A stretch of 64,000 nucleotides of DNA from Paenibacillus baekrokdamisoli (GTDB taxonomy: Bacteria > Bacillota > Bacilli > Paenibacillales > Paenibacillaceae): contig NZ_AP019308.1 of assembly GCF_003945345.1 (NCBI RefSeq), forward strand, positions 5,694,501 through 5,758,500, written 5' to 3'. The notes beneath the pieces are model-generated. The model was given only the letters and a program-made list of their open reading frames with translations, ran no database searches and had not been told where the DNA came from. How positions within the stretch are numbered: the stretch's first letter is position 1; each line of letters opens with the position of its first letter. The position numbers and the translations under genes were made by a program. This document shows positions 8,640 to 15,780 of this stretch, piece by piece.

Positions 8640-9204
8640 CCTCCTCTTCTACCAGCAGATGTCTGCGCAATATTTTTAAAGTTTGATGTAGGCGGTTCTT
8701 CACTGTGCCCAGCGGTTGATTATATTTGGCCGCCAGCTCGCTTAGGCTATAGCCCTGCCAATAGAAATGCTCCAGCAGAAGGATCTGCTGCTTTGAAAGA
8801 TGACAATAGGCGTTGCGGATTTGTTCTTTAAAGGATTGTCGTTCAGCTCGATCCTCTGGCGAGGGTGTGCGCGCATCGGGAATTCGCTCGAGCTCTTCAG
8901 GAAAATAGGGCATAATCCCTGCGTTATCCCGTCTCTTCTTGCGCAGGGAATCCGTCGTTATATGGCGGGTTATTGTTAACAGCCAGCTCGTGAACCGACC
9001 TTTGTCTGGATTGAAGTCCGATTCGGTCGTCCACAGCCTCAAGAATACAGCCTGCACAATATCTCGAGCTGCCGACTCATCCCTCAAGGCCTTCCATGCA
9101 AAGGAATAAATGAGTGGCGCATACCGATCATACAAGATAGATAACGCCGTGTGTCGTTTGCCTTTAACGAGCAGCATCAGCTCATGATCGGACAGATTCT
9201 GCAT
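8632..9204 (-). CDS. ECF-type RNA polymerase sigma factor
   Basis: A 190-residue protein with sigma region 2 (ALSILYDRYAPLIYSFAWKAL, then DIVQAVFLRLW, residues 20-90) and region 4 (LLLEHFYWQGYSLSELAAKYNQPLGTVKNRLH, residues 135-180), separated by a proline-rich linker. Regions 1 and 3 are absent, as in ECF factors. The ribosome site is GGAGGC before ATG 9204. It pairs with the RskA-like anti-sigma encoded directly downstream. The two upstream cupredoxin genes on the same strand, 150 bp away, are the obvious candidate targets or signal proteins, though no promoter consensus could be established. Confidence 0.92.
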   Translation of the reverse strand: MQNLSDHELMLLVKGKRHTALSILYDRYAPLIYSFAWKALRDESAARDIVQAVFLRLWTTESDFNPDKGRFTSWLLTITRHITTDSLRKKRRDNAGIMPYFPEELERIPDARTPSPEDRAERQSFKEQIRNAYCHLSKQQILLLEHFYWQGYSLSELAAKYNQPLGTVKNRLHQTLKILRRHLLVEEEGI

Positions 9205-9355
9205 ACGGACTAGCCTCCAGAATAGGCGTGAATTACGTTCATTTTATCAAACAAAGACAGTGGCCGATAGCTCTATGGAATAAAGTCAATCGGCCCGTCC
9301 GTGGATTTTGTTGAAGTCCTTCCATAAGGCCGCTGACGAGCTATGCTCATTGTCC

Positions 9356-10306
9356 TCACTTTGCAGTAACGACGATGGTTCCTTGCATGGCCGGATGTGG
9401 TGAGCAAAAGTAAGTGAATGTACCCGCGTTGTCAAAGGTTACGGATTTGGCTTCATCCAAACCGAGCAGATCCGTATCGAAGATACTATCGTCAGAAGTG
9501 GCGGAATGCTTTACTTTATCTCTGTTGACGAATTTCACAATGTCTCCTGCTTTGATCTCCAGATTGGCAGGGGAGAAGGCAAAATCTTTAATTTCTACGA
9601 CGAATACAGTGCCAGTCTTCTCGGAAGGGGTAGAGCTGGTTGGTGGCTTACTCGGCTTGGGGTTCTTGCCAGAAACAGAGCCGTCCTTCGAGCCGCTATC
9701 GGACTTGGCAGGAACGGAGCCGTCCTTCGAGCTGCTGTCGGACTTGGCAGGAACGGAGCCGTCCTTCGAGCTGCTGTCGGACTTGTCAGGAACAGAGCCG
9801 TCCTTCGAGCTGCTGTCGGACTTGTCAGGAACAGAGCCGTCCTTCGAGCTGCTGTCGGACTTGGCGGGAACGGAGCCGTCCTTCGCGCCGCTATCGGACT
9901 TGTCAGGAGCAGAGCCGTCCTTCGCGCCGCTGTCGGACTTGGCAGGAGCAGAGCCGTCCTTCGCGCCGATATCGGACTTGGCAGGAACGGAGCCGTCCTT
10001 CGAGCTGCTATCGGACTTAGCAGGCGAAGAATCATTCTTCGCCTTATCGTCATCTGTGTGCTTTGTACTAGCAGCATTGTCAGCAGGGGTCTTGGAATCC
10101 ATGTTATTTGTCTGTGTTCCCGCAGGAGTCTTATTCTCTTGTGAGGACTCAATTGTCTTAGAACCATCGGACGCAGCTGTATGGCTCTCATGTCCTTCTG
10201 CGGCGGGTGTATTTGTCTGTTGCGATCCGCAGGCTACCAGTAGAAGGAAGACTAGCAAGGTAGATAGCAATGCGAATACTTTTCTCTTGTGCAGCTTTAT
10301 TCTCAT
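9356..10306 (-). CDS. Cupredoxin lipoprotein with a 13-residue repeat stalk
   Basis: A 316-residue exported lipoprotein: signal peptide with lipobox LLVAC (Cys 26), then a Thr/Ser/Lys/Asp-rich stalk. Residues 97-213 are nine tandem copies of KSDSSSKDGSVPA-like units, encoded by 39-bp repeats. The C-terminal domain (about 233-316) is plastocyanin-like: KHSATSDD supplies one histidine, and FTYFCSPHPAM gives Cys, His and Met, a complete type 1 copper site. It should carry single electrons at the cell surface. It lies 13 bp downstream of the larger cupredoxin gene, so they form an operon. Extensive open frames over the repeat on both strands are artefacts of the 3n period. Confidence 0.88.
   Translation of the reverse strand: MRIKLHKRKVFALLSTLLVFLLLVACGSQQTNTPAAEGHESHTAASDGSKTIESSQENKTPAGTQTNNMDSKTPADNAASTKHTDDDKAKNDSSPAKSDSSSKDGSVPAKSDIGAKDGSAPAKSDSGAKDGSAPDKSDSGAKDGSVPAKSDSSSKDGSVPDKSDSSSKDGSVPDKSDSSSKDGSVPAKSDSSSKDGSVPAKSDSGSKDGSVSGKNPKPSKPPTSSTPSEKTGTVFVVEIKDFAFSPANLEIKAGDIVKFVNRDKVKHSATSDDSIFDTDLLGLDEAKSVTFDNAGTFTYFCSPHPAMQGTIVVTAK
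9668..10018 (-). repeat. Nine tandem 39-bp coding repeats
   Basis: Units differ at few positions: SSS, SGA, IGA or SGS in the middle and PA or PD at the end. This indicates recent expansion by slippage or recombination. There are no unique spacers, so it is not a CRISPR array. Confidence 0.9.
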
Positions 10307-10319
10307 CTCTAGCCCTCGC

Positions 10320-11906
10320 CTACTTCACGATGATCTGGCCGGTCATGAATTTCTTGTGCGGCTCACAGTAATAGTCGTAGGTTCCGGCTTTATTTAGGGT
10401 AATCGTGAAAGATTCTCCTTTGGCAAGCAAAGGAATGCTGAAGCTGCCGTCCACCGCTACGGCATTATGCTGCATATCGTCGTAGTTGGTGAATACAACC
10501 TTGGAACCGGCCTCGACTGTAAGCGGTCCCTGGCCGAAGGAGTACTCTTTGATGTCGATGTGGTAGGTTTTGGCTATAGGTGCTGTTGTGCCAGCGAATG
10601 TGGCTGGATTAACGACGAACCAGACGTGACCGACATCTTGGCCCAGTACATCGCCATGTGCTTTGTCCTTGATGAAGTAATAAAGGGGGAACCCTTTATA
10701 AGTCGTTTGCTTGCTGCCGTCCGATCTAGTAAGAGTACCGATATCGCTTTTGGCAACACCTGTCGGGACATAATCGCCATGTGCTAGATAGGCTGGCCAG
10801 TTTACTAGACAGTCGCCTTCGCAGACGCTCGTTTGGGGTGTATCTTTATCAAAATAGTAGAGGGTGCGGCCGTGCTCATCTGTTAAGTAGTTGCCCAGCG
10901 TTGGAGAGGTGCCGAGCATAGCGGCATAATCGGCTTTGGCGACAAACCAGACGCCGCCCACAGCTTCGCCTAGTACATCGCCAGCTTGATCCTTCACGAA
11001 ATAGTAAAGGGGCCATCCTTTATAGGTGGTTTGTTCCGTGCCGTCCGCACGCTTCATTACGCCAAAATCAGCCGGATTCAGGGAGGATGGGATTTGCAGC
11101 TGATCCGCATAGAATATTGGCCATGCTTTGAGGCAATCGCCTTGACAGCTGTTCAAATCTGCCGCATCCTTCGTGAAAAAGTAGAGGGTGCGTCCATTCT
11201 GATCTGTGAAGAAGGTACCAAGCTTATCGGAGCTGCTTAGGCGAATTCGCTCACCTGCTGGCAGCTTATCTGACGCAGCAATGACGCCATCTGCCTGCAG
11301 CATCTCGAATAGGCTGTGCCCGTGCATGCCTGTGGCAGTTAAGGCTTCAACGAGCGCAGTGGCAATATGGGCATTAGTAATAGAGGCTGTACCCGCAATT
11401 TGACTTAGACCTTGCTTGGCTGCGAAGCTTTCAGTGGCGGCATAGGTGAAATCCGTTCCGGATTTGAATCCAAGGACTTCAAGAAGGACCTTGTACAGCT
11501 GCTGTGAGCTGATTTCAGCTAATGGATTGAAGGTTCCATTCCCCGCGCCATTCCAGCCAAGCTCCTGGTGACTCTTCAGATAACCAAGAATCGCTTGGTT
11601 CTGCTTGTTAACCAACTTGGCATCGGAGAAATTACCAGTTCCTGAATAAGTAAGTGCTTCTTCTAAATGCCCTTGAAGACGTAAAGAAATAATTGCCGCT
11701 TGTATGCGAGTAGAATGCTTGCCTAAGTAAGCATCCGAAACGCCTTCACCATCTCCTAGCAGCAAGCCTAGCTTGGCTGCTGTTTGTGCATCGGTCGTAA
11801 CCGTTGCTGTCTCTTGCTCGGCAGCAACTGCACCCAAAGTGGGTGCGAGTAATGAGGCACATAAGGTCAAAATAAATAGGAAAAGCCCAAACCTTCTTGT
11901 TTTCAT
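10320..11906 (-). CDS. Secreted COG4315-repeat protein with C-terminal cupredoxin
   Basis: A 528-residue protein with a signal peptide (residues 1-29, cleavage after AVA). Residues 40-190 contain an SLH-like helical region (LGLLLGDGEGVSDAYLGK, FNPLAEISSQQLYKVLL). Two lipoprotein-repeat (COG4315 type) units follow at about 225-325 and 335-435, each with DQNGRTLYFF or DEHGRTLYYF, CQGDCLKAWP or CEGDCLVNWP, TTYKG.PLYYF and VWFV. The last 80 residues are a cupredoxin with QHNAV, YYCEPHKKFM copper ligands. The role is probably extracellular electron transfer or copper handling; no substrate is known. Its ribosome site GGGGAGG lies in a hairpin. It is first gene of the operon. Confidence 0.82.
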   Translation of the reverse strand: MKTRRFGLFLFILTLCASLLAPTLGAVAAEQETATVTTDAQTAAKLGLLLGDGEGVSDAYLGKHSTRIQAAIISLRLQGHLEEALTYSGTGNFSDAKLVNKQNQAILGYLKSHQELGWNGAGNGTFNPLAEISSQQLYKVLLEVLGFKSGTDFTYAATESFAAKQGLSQIAGTASITNAHIATALVEALTATGMHGHSLFEMLQADGVIAASDKLPAGERIRLSSSDKLGTFFTDQNGRTLYFFTKDAADLNSCQGDCLKAWPIFYADQLQIPSSLNPADFGVMKRADGTEQTTYKGWPLYYFVKDQAGDVLGEAVGGVWFVAKADYAAMLGTSPTLGNYLTDEHGRTLYYFDKDTPQTSVCEGDCLVNWPAYLAHGDYVPTGVAKSDIGTLTRSDGSKQTTYKGFPLYYFIKDKAHGDVLGQDVGHVWFVVNPATFAGTTAPIAKTYHIDIKEYSFGQGPLTVEAGSKVVFTNYDDMQHNAVAVDGSFSIPLLAKGESFTITLNKAGTYDYYCEPHKKFMTGQIIVK

Positions 11907-11908
11907 AA

Positions 11909-11949
11909 CGTTACCTCCCCAAAATGATTAATATCATAATGAGGTAACG
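11909..11949 (-). promoter_or_regulatory. Leader hairpin burying the ribosome site
   Basis: On the minus-strand mRNA, CGTTACCTC pairs perfectly with GAGGTAACG, which contains the ribosome site and ends three bases before the ATG. An inner ATGAT/ATCAT stem with loop ATTA extends it. Such a structure would block translation unless melted or displaced. As DNA it could equally be an operator. Confidence 0.65.
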
Positions 11950-12005
11950 AACGAATGAGGCAAGCGGTTTGAGCAGGTATGAATGATTATTGTTGAAGAG
12001 AAGGC

Positions 12006-12476
12006 TTACGTGGACGGAACCAGGGATTTCTCATATACGTTAATCCAGAAACCATCGATAACGGAAGCGCCTCTATGGTGGTACCCGTTATTCATAAACA
12101 TCTTTTTTGCACCGAGCTGGTTGGTAAGCGCGTCTAGATAAATGTGATTAAAGCCGAGCTCGAGCGCGCGTTCCTCCAGTCGCTCCAGCAGAGCCTGGCC
12201 GAATCCACGCTGTTGATAATCGGGATGAACACGAAGCCGTTTAATTTCCGCGGTTTCTTCGTCCAGCTTCTTCAAGCCGCCCATCGCGAGAACGACTCCA
12301 TTCAACCCTGTTCCAACAAAGAAATCTCCACCGCAATCTAAGTAATTCTCATGAATGTGAAAAATATCGTGGTAATGCTGGTGAGTAGGCTCGACACCGG
12401 CCGCGGCAATGACAAGCAAATGGATCCTCCATATATCTTCGTGGTCGGCAGTAGAGTAACGGCGAAAGTTCAGCAT
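12006..12476 (-). CDS. GNAT-family N-acetyltransferase
   Basis: A 156-residue acyl-CoA transferase fold. The central strand and acetyl-CoA loop are visible as AEIKRLRVHPDYQQRGFGQALLERLEERA (about residues 82-110, Q-R-G-F-G loop). A C-terminal LDALTNQLGAKKMFMNNGYHHRG follows. The substrate cannot be inferred. The start is ATG 12476 after AAGGAGAG. It is divergent from the TetR gene across a 190-bp interval that contains the TetR promoter and operator. It may be co-controlled but has no operator of its own that I can see. Confidence 0.88.
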   Translation of the reverse strand: MLNFRRYSTADHEDIWRIHLLVIAAAGVEPTHQHYHDIFHIHENYLDCGGDFFVGTGLNGVVLAMGGLKKLDEETAEIKRLRVHPDYQQRGFGQALLERLEERALELGFNHIYLDALTNQLGAKKMFMNNGYHHRGASVIDGFWINVYEKSLVPST

Positions 12477-12615
12477 GGCATTCTCTCCTTATTCTCTGTG
12501 AATTCATCGCTCAAGGTTATATGTTATATAATCTAACATGGAAAAGTAGGGGTGACAAACCCTTTTCGAAATCATTTAGAAAAGTTAAGCGGGAATTAGC
12601 TGGATAAAATAATAC

Positions 12616-12644
12616 TTGATAACGGAGAAGAACTATTTTATAAT
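12616..12644 (+). promoter_or_regulatory. Promoter of the TetR gene
   Basis: TTGATA and TATAAT with a 17-bp spacer, close to consensus. The operator starts five bases after the -10 box. Confidence 0.75.
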
Positions 12645-12648
12645 CAAA

Positions 12649-12666
12649 AATGAACGGAGGTTCATT
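12649..12666. promoter_or_regulatory. TetR operator copy 1
   Basis: AATGAAC-GGAG-GTTCATT, perfect 7-bp arms. The spacer and right arm carry the ribosome site of the TetR gene. The same layout recurs before the exporter gene at 13359. Confidence 0.7.
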
Positions 12667-12667
12667 A

Positions 12668-13327
12668 ATGGTTCAAATACTCAAAGATGAGATTAGATAT
12701 GCCATTCTTCGGGCTGCTCAGGATGCGTTCATGCAGCATGGTTATTCGGGTACATCGATTAAACAGATCGCCGAAGCCGTTGGCATCTCTGCTGGCAACC
12801 TCTACCGCTACTACGCGGGTAAGGAAGAAATCTTCGAGGCTGTTGTTGGCCCTGTGTATCAAGAGCTTCAGCAAATGCTCGGTCACAATGAGCAAGAATC
12901 GACTGCAGAAATTCGCGGGCTGCACATTGGAGTTCTGGTTGACATGATCATCCAGGCCTTTGGTGGTTTGACGGTAAAGTATCGCGTTCCGCTTCTCATT
13001 CTAGTTGATGGCAGTAAAGGAACGAGACATGAGAATGAGAGACAGACGTTGTATAAAATATTCGCCGATCACATCGTGGGTCACTTTGCTGAATATAACC
13101 ACAGAGCAAAGCTGCAATATGAGAGCAATCTGTTGACGCAGGCAGACCCGGCGATATCGCTTGAGGAGCCTATTTATTTTACGGAAAAGGCAGCTTGGCC
13201 GATTTCGGTCGCTTTTTTTCAAGGCTATCTCGAAATTGTAAGACGTTATGAAGATCCGGAAGAATGCCACGGCGTTCTTCGCCAATATGTTGCCCTTTGG
13301 TATCAAGGCCTACAATCGCTTATTTAA
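12668..13327 (+). CDS. TetR-family repressor of the adjacent exporter
   Basis: A 219-residue protein. ATG 12668 is chosen because CGGAGG sits seven bases upstream; the ATG at 12650 precedes that site. The N-terminal DNA-binding domain is classic TetR: AILRAAQDAFMQHGYSGTSIKQIAEAVGISAGNLYRYYAGKEEIFEAV (residues 10-57). The remaining 160 residues form the variable ligand domain. It is followed after 64 bp by a multidrug exporter gene. Matching operators before both genes argue for autoregulation and exporter induction by an unknown drug-like ligand. Confidence 0.92.
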   Translation: MVQILKDEIRYAILRAAQDAFMQHGYSGTSIKQIAEAVGISAGNLYRYYAGKEEIFEAVVGPVYQELQQMLGHNEQESTAEIRGLHIGVLVDMIIQAFGGLTVKYRVPLLILVDGSKGTRHENERQTLYKIFADHIVGHFAEYNHRAKLQYESNLLTQADPAISLEEPIYFTEKAAWPISVAFFQGYLEIVRRYEDPEECHGVLRQYVALWYQGLQSLI

Positions 13328-13358
13328 TCAGCAGGTAGGCATTTTTTTTAGCAACAAA

Positions 13359-13376
13359 AATGAATTATTATTCATT
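13359..13376. promoter_or_regulatory. TetR operator copy 2
   Basis: AATGAAT-TATT-ATTCATT shares arms and 4-bp spacer length with the site at 12649. It lies just before the exporter's ribosome site AAAGGTGGAG. Confidence 0.65.
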
Positions 13377-13391
13377 ATTGAAAAGGTGGAG

Positions 13392-15023
13392 ATGTCCGTG
13401 TCCGTATTGAAATCGTCTCAAGTCAATTTAGGAAAGGAAGGATTTGATCTCAATCTCAAGGCTTCACAATCCGTGGAATCCGTAGAAACCTCCTCATTAC
13501 CTCCTGCGCACGGATCACGCCTTGGACTCGTTATTCCTGGACTACTACTCATTCTAACCATTGCTGTTCTCGATCAAACCATTGTCTCGACAGTAGTTCC
13601 AACGATCGTGTCAAAGCTTGGGGGAGCGGGCTATTATGCATGGGTGTTCTCGGTGTATATGATTGCAATCGTGGTGGCAACGCCTATTGCGGGTAGATTA
13701 TCGGATATTTATGGCCGTAAGCCGCTTCTAGCCATTGGTGTTGGTGCATTTCTGCTCGGCTCTGGTCTTTGCGGGGCTGCTTCGTCTATGGAAATGATGA
13801 TTGTGTTTCGCGGTATTCAAGGTTTAGGGGCGGGCATGATCATTCCCATCGTATTTGTGACGATTATCGATTTGTTTCCCGAGGAAAAGCGCGGCAAAAT
13901 GAATGGGTTATTCGGGGCAGTGCTTGGGCTTGCATCTGTGTTTGGCCCGCTAGCGGGTGCATATTTCGTGGATCATTGGAACTGGCGATGGGCCTTCTAC
14001 ATGAATATGCCTATTGGTATTATAGCTGTGCTTTGTTTCCTATTAGGCTTCAAGGAGAAGGAGAGGGGAAGCCGCCCGAGGGGGCGTCTGAATCTTCTAA
14101 ATGCCCTGTTATTCACACTCGCGATCATTACGTTAATGCTGGGACTTGAATTCTGGAGCCGCGAGCAAGCACTGAACTCCTTCAGGGTTATTGCTTTTCT
14201 AGTCTCCGCTATTGTTCTGTGCAGCGTGTTCATCCTTGCGGAAAGGAGATCCAAGCAGCCGCTTATTCCGATGGATATGTTCCGGAATCCTGTGTTCTCC
14301 ATTACGATGGTGTTAAGTGTTATCGTTGGGGTTGTCATGATGGCTTGTTCAACCTATATTCCACTCTTTATTCAAGGTGTTACGTTAGAGTCGGCTACCA
14401 ATGCTGGTCAAACCTTAACGCCGATGATGCTTACGCTCATTATAGGCTCCATTCTCAGCGGGTTAATGGTCAATAAAGTGACCTACCGTACGATGCTGGG
14501 TCTCGGAGCATTGATCATTGGCATTTCCATGATCATGCTGTATCGACTGGGTACACAGTCCACGCACGGAGCCGTCATTCTCTGTATGTGTGTCGTGGGT
14601 TTTGGTCTTGGTATCATGGCGGCTGTCCTTAATCTGTCTTCTGTCCACCGTTTGGCACCTGAACGTCATGGGATGGCTAACTCGCTGGTGCCGTTCTTCC
14701 GTAACATGGGTTCGGCTATTGGAATCGCCATATTCGGTCTGATCCAAACGAATCTGCTGCAAGAGAAGATGGCCAAATTTGCATCGCCGGAGCTTCAGAA
14801 GTCAGGCGCCGCTGTGCTGCTCGAGGTGAAACAGCGTGCCGCGCTTCCAGTTCAAATCGTCAATCAACTTACTTCGGCACTGGCGGGTTCCATTCGTGTC
14901 GTATTTGTGGGCTCTTTATGCTTAGTTGTGATTGGTCTGCTGCTCATTCCGTTCATGGGGCGCTCAAGAGTGAATCTAACAGGGCGCAGCGAGGAACAAG
15001 CTGCTGAAACCCTATCCCGCTAA
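13392..15023 (+). CDS. 14-TM MFS drug exporter, DHA2 (EmrB/QacA) family
   Basis: A 543-residue transporter beginning at ATG 13392 after AAAGGTGGAG; the open frame extends upstream into the TetR gene, but that part has no ribosome site. Motif D1 (LDQTIVSTVVPTI) and motif A (GRLSDIYGRKPLL) of DHA2 exporters are present, and hydrophobic segments are consistent with 14 helices. It should exchange drugs or toxic ions for protons at the membrane. It probably forms a unit with the TetR gene upstream. A strong hairpin terminator follows. Confidence 0.93.
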   Translation: MSVSVLKSSQVNLGKEGFDLNLKASQSVESVETSSLPPAHGSRLGLVIPGLLLILTIAVLDQTIVSTVVPTIVSKLGGAGYYAWVFSVYMIAIVVATPIAGRLSDIYGRKPLLAIGVGAFLLGSGLCGAASSMEMMIVFRGIQGLGAGMIIPIVFVTIIDLFPEEKRGKMNGLFGAVLGLASVFGPLAGAYFVDHWNWRWAFYMNMPIGIIAVLCFLLGFKEKERGSRPRGRLNLLNALLFTLAIITLMLGLEFWSREQALNSFRVIAFLVSAIVLCSVFILAERRSKQPLIPMDMFRNPVFSITMVLSVIVGVVMMACSTYIPLFIQGVTLESATNAGQTLTPMMLTLIIGSILSGLMVNKVTYRTMLGLGALIIGISMIMLYRLGTQSTHGAVILCMCVVGFGLGIMAAVLNLSSVHRLAPERHGMANSLVPFFRNMGSAIGIAIFGLIQTNLLQEKMAKFASPELQKSGAAVLLEVKQRAALPVQIVNQLTSALAGSIRVVFVGSLCLVVIGLLLIPFMGRSRVNLTGRSEEQAAETLSR

Positions 15024-15035
15024 AGGGTGGAAATT

Positions 15036-15093
15036 ACAAAGACATCCTCTTCTCATCAATCATCAGATTGATGGAGAAAGGGATGTCTTTGTG
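15036..15093 (+). terminator. Terminator after the exporter gene
   Basis: Long hairpin with arms ACAAAGACATCC and GGATGTCTTTGT and an inner ATCAAT/ATTGAT stem. Confidence 0.75.
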
Positions 15094-15223
15094 TGATTGA
15101 TAGCGCTGACAATTTACATTGAATTCCCTAGCGTAAATGCACATAATGATATAGAGAGGCTTTGCCGTATAGTCCGTATTGTTGCTACGAGACCCGAAGT
15201 GAAGGGAAGAGGAGTTGGTTCGG

Positions 15224-15730
15224 ATGAAGCTGGTTGTCCTATCCGATACACATATGCTGCGCATGGCGAAGAAGCTACCAGAGCGTCTTATTCTAGAGCT
15301 CAAGGATGCAGATGCAATCATTCATGCAGGGGATTGGATGGAAATGTCCGTTTGGGACATGCTGCAGGCTTATGCGCCTACAGATGGTGTGGCCGGTAAT
15401 AATGATGGGCAGGCCATTATTGCTAAGTTCGGCTATCGTAAAGTGATGCAATTCGGCGGGGTTCGAATTGGCGTTGTTCATGGCCATGGATCGAGGGGCA
15501 GGGAAGGCACGGAGACGACTGCCTTTCATGCGTTTGCAAGGGATGAAGTGGATGTTATTATTTTTGGTCATTCCCATGTTCCTTTATTGAAGAGACGAGA
15601 TGGAATCCTGCTGTTTAATCCGGGATCGCCGACGGATAAACGCAGACAGCCCCTCTATTCGTTCGGTATACTGCGTATAGAAGGCAGTAACTTGAGCGCG
15701 GAGCATATTCGATACGAGAACAAAGGATAA
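15224..15730 (+). CDS. YfcE/MJ0936-type metallophosphoesterase
   Basis: A 168-residue protein starting at ATG 15224 after AGAGGAG. The metal ligands of calcineurin-like phosphoesterases are complete: SDTHM (residues 7-11), HAGDW, AGNNDG, VHGHG and FGHSHVP. Relatives hydrolyse phosphodiesters such as 2',3'-cAMP or model substrates; the natural substrate is unknown. The stop codon lies in a 13-bp tandem duplication (GAACAAAGGATAA twice). The GTPase gene follows 50 bp later and may be co-transcribed. Confidence 0.9.
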   Translation: MKLVVLSDTHMLRMAKKLPERLILELKDADAIIHAGDWMEMSVWDMLQAYAPTDGVAGNNDGQAIIAKFGYRKVMQFGGVRIGVVHGHGSRGREGTETTAFHAFARDEVDVIIFGHSHVPLLKRRDGILLFNPGSPTDKRRQPLYSFGILRIEGSNLSAEHIRYENKG

Positions 15731-15780
15731 GAACAAAGGATAAATAATAAAGTGGGCTATCGTGAAGGAGATCGACAGAC

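Noticed and set aside
9668-10018. CRISPR array
   Set aside because: Units are contiguous, coding and near-identical, with no unique spacers.
9414-10397. Long plus-strand open frames over the cupredoxin repeat region
   Set aside because: The 39-bp repeat keeps several frames open on both strands. Only the minus-strand frame has a signal peptide, lipobox and copper ligands.
13248-13391. N-terminal extension of the MFS exporter
   Set aside because: It overlaps the TetR coding region, has no ribosome site and is not membrane-protein-like. ATG 13392 is well placed.
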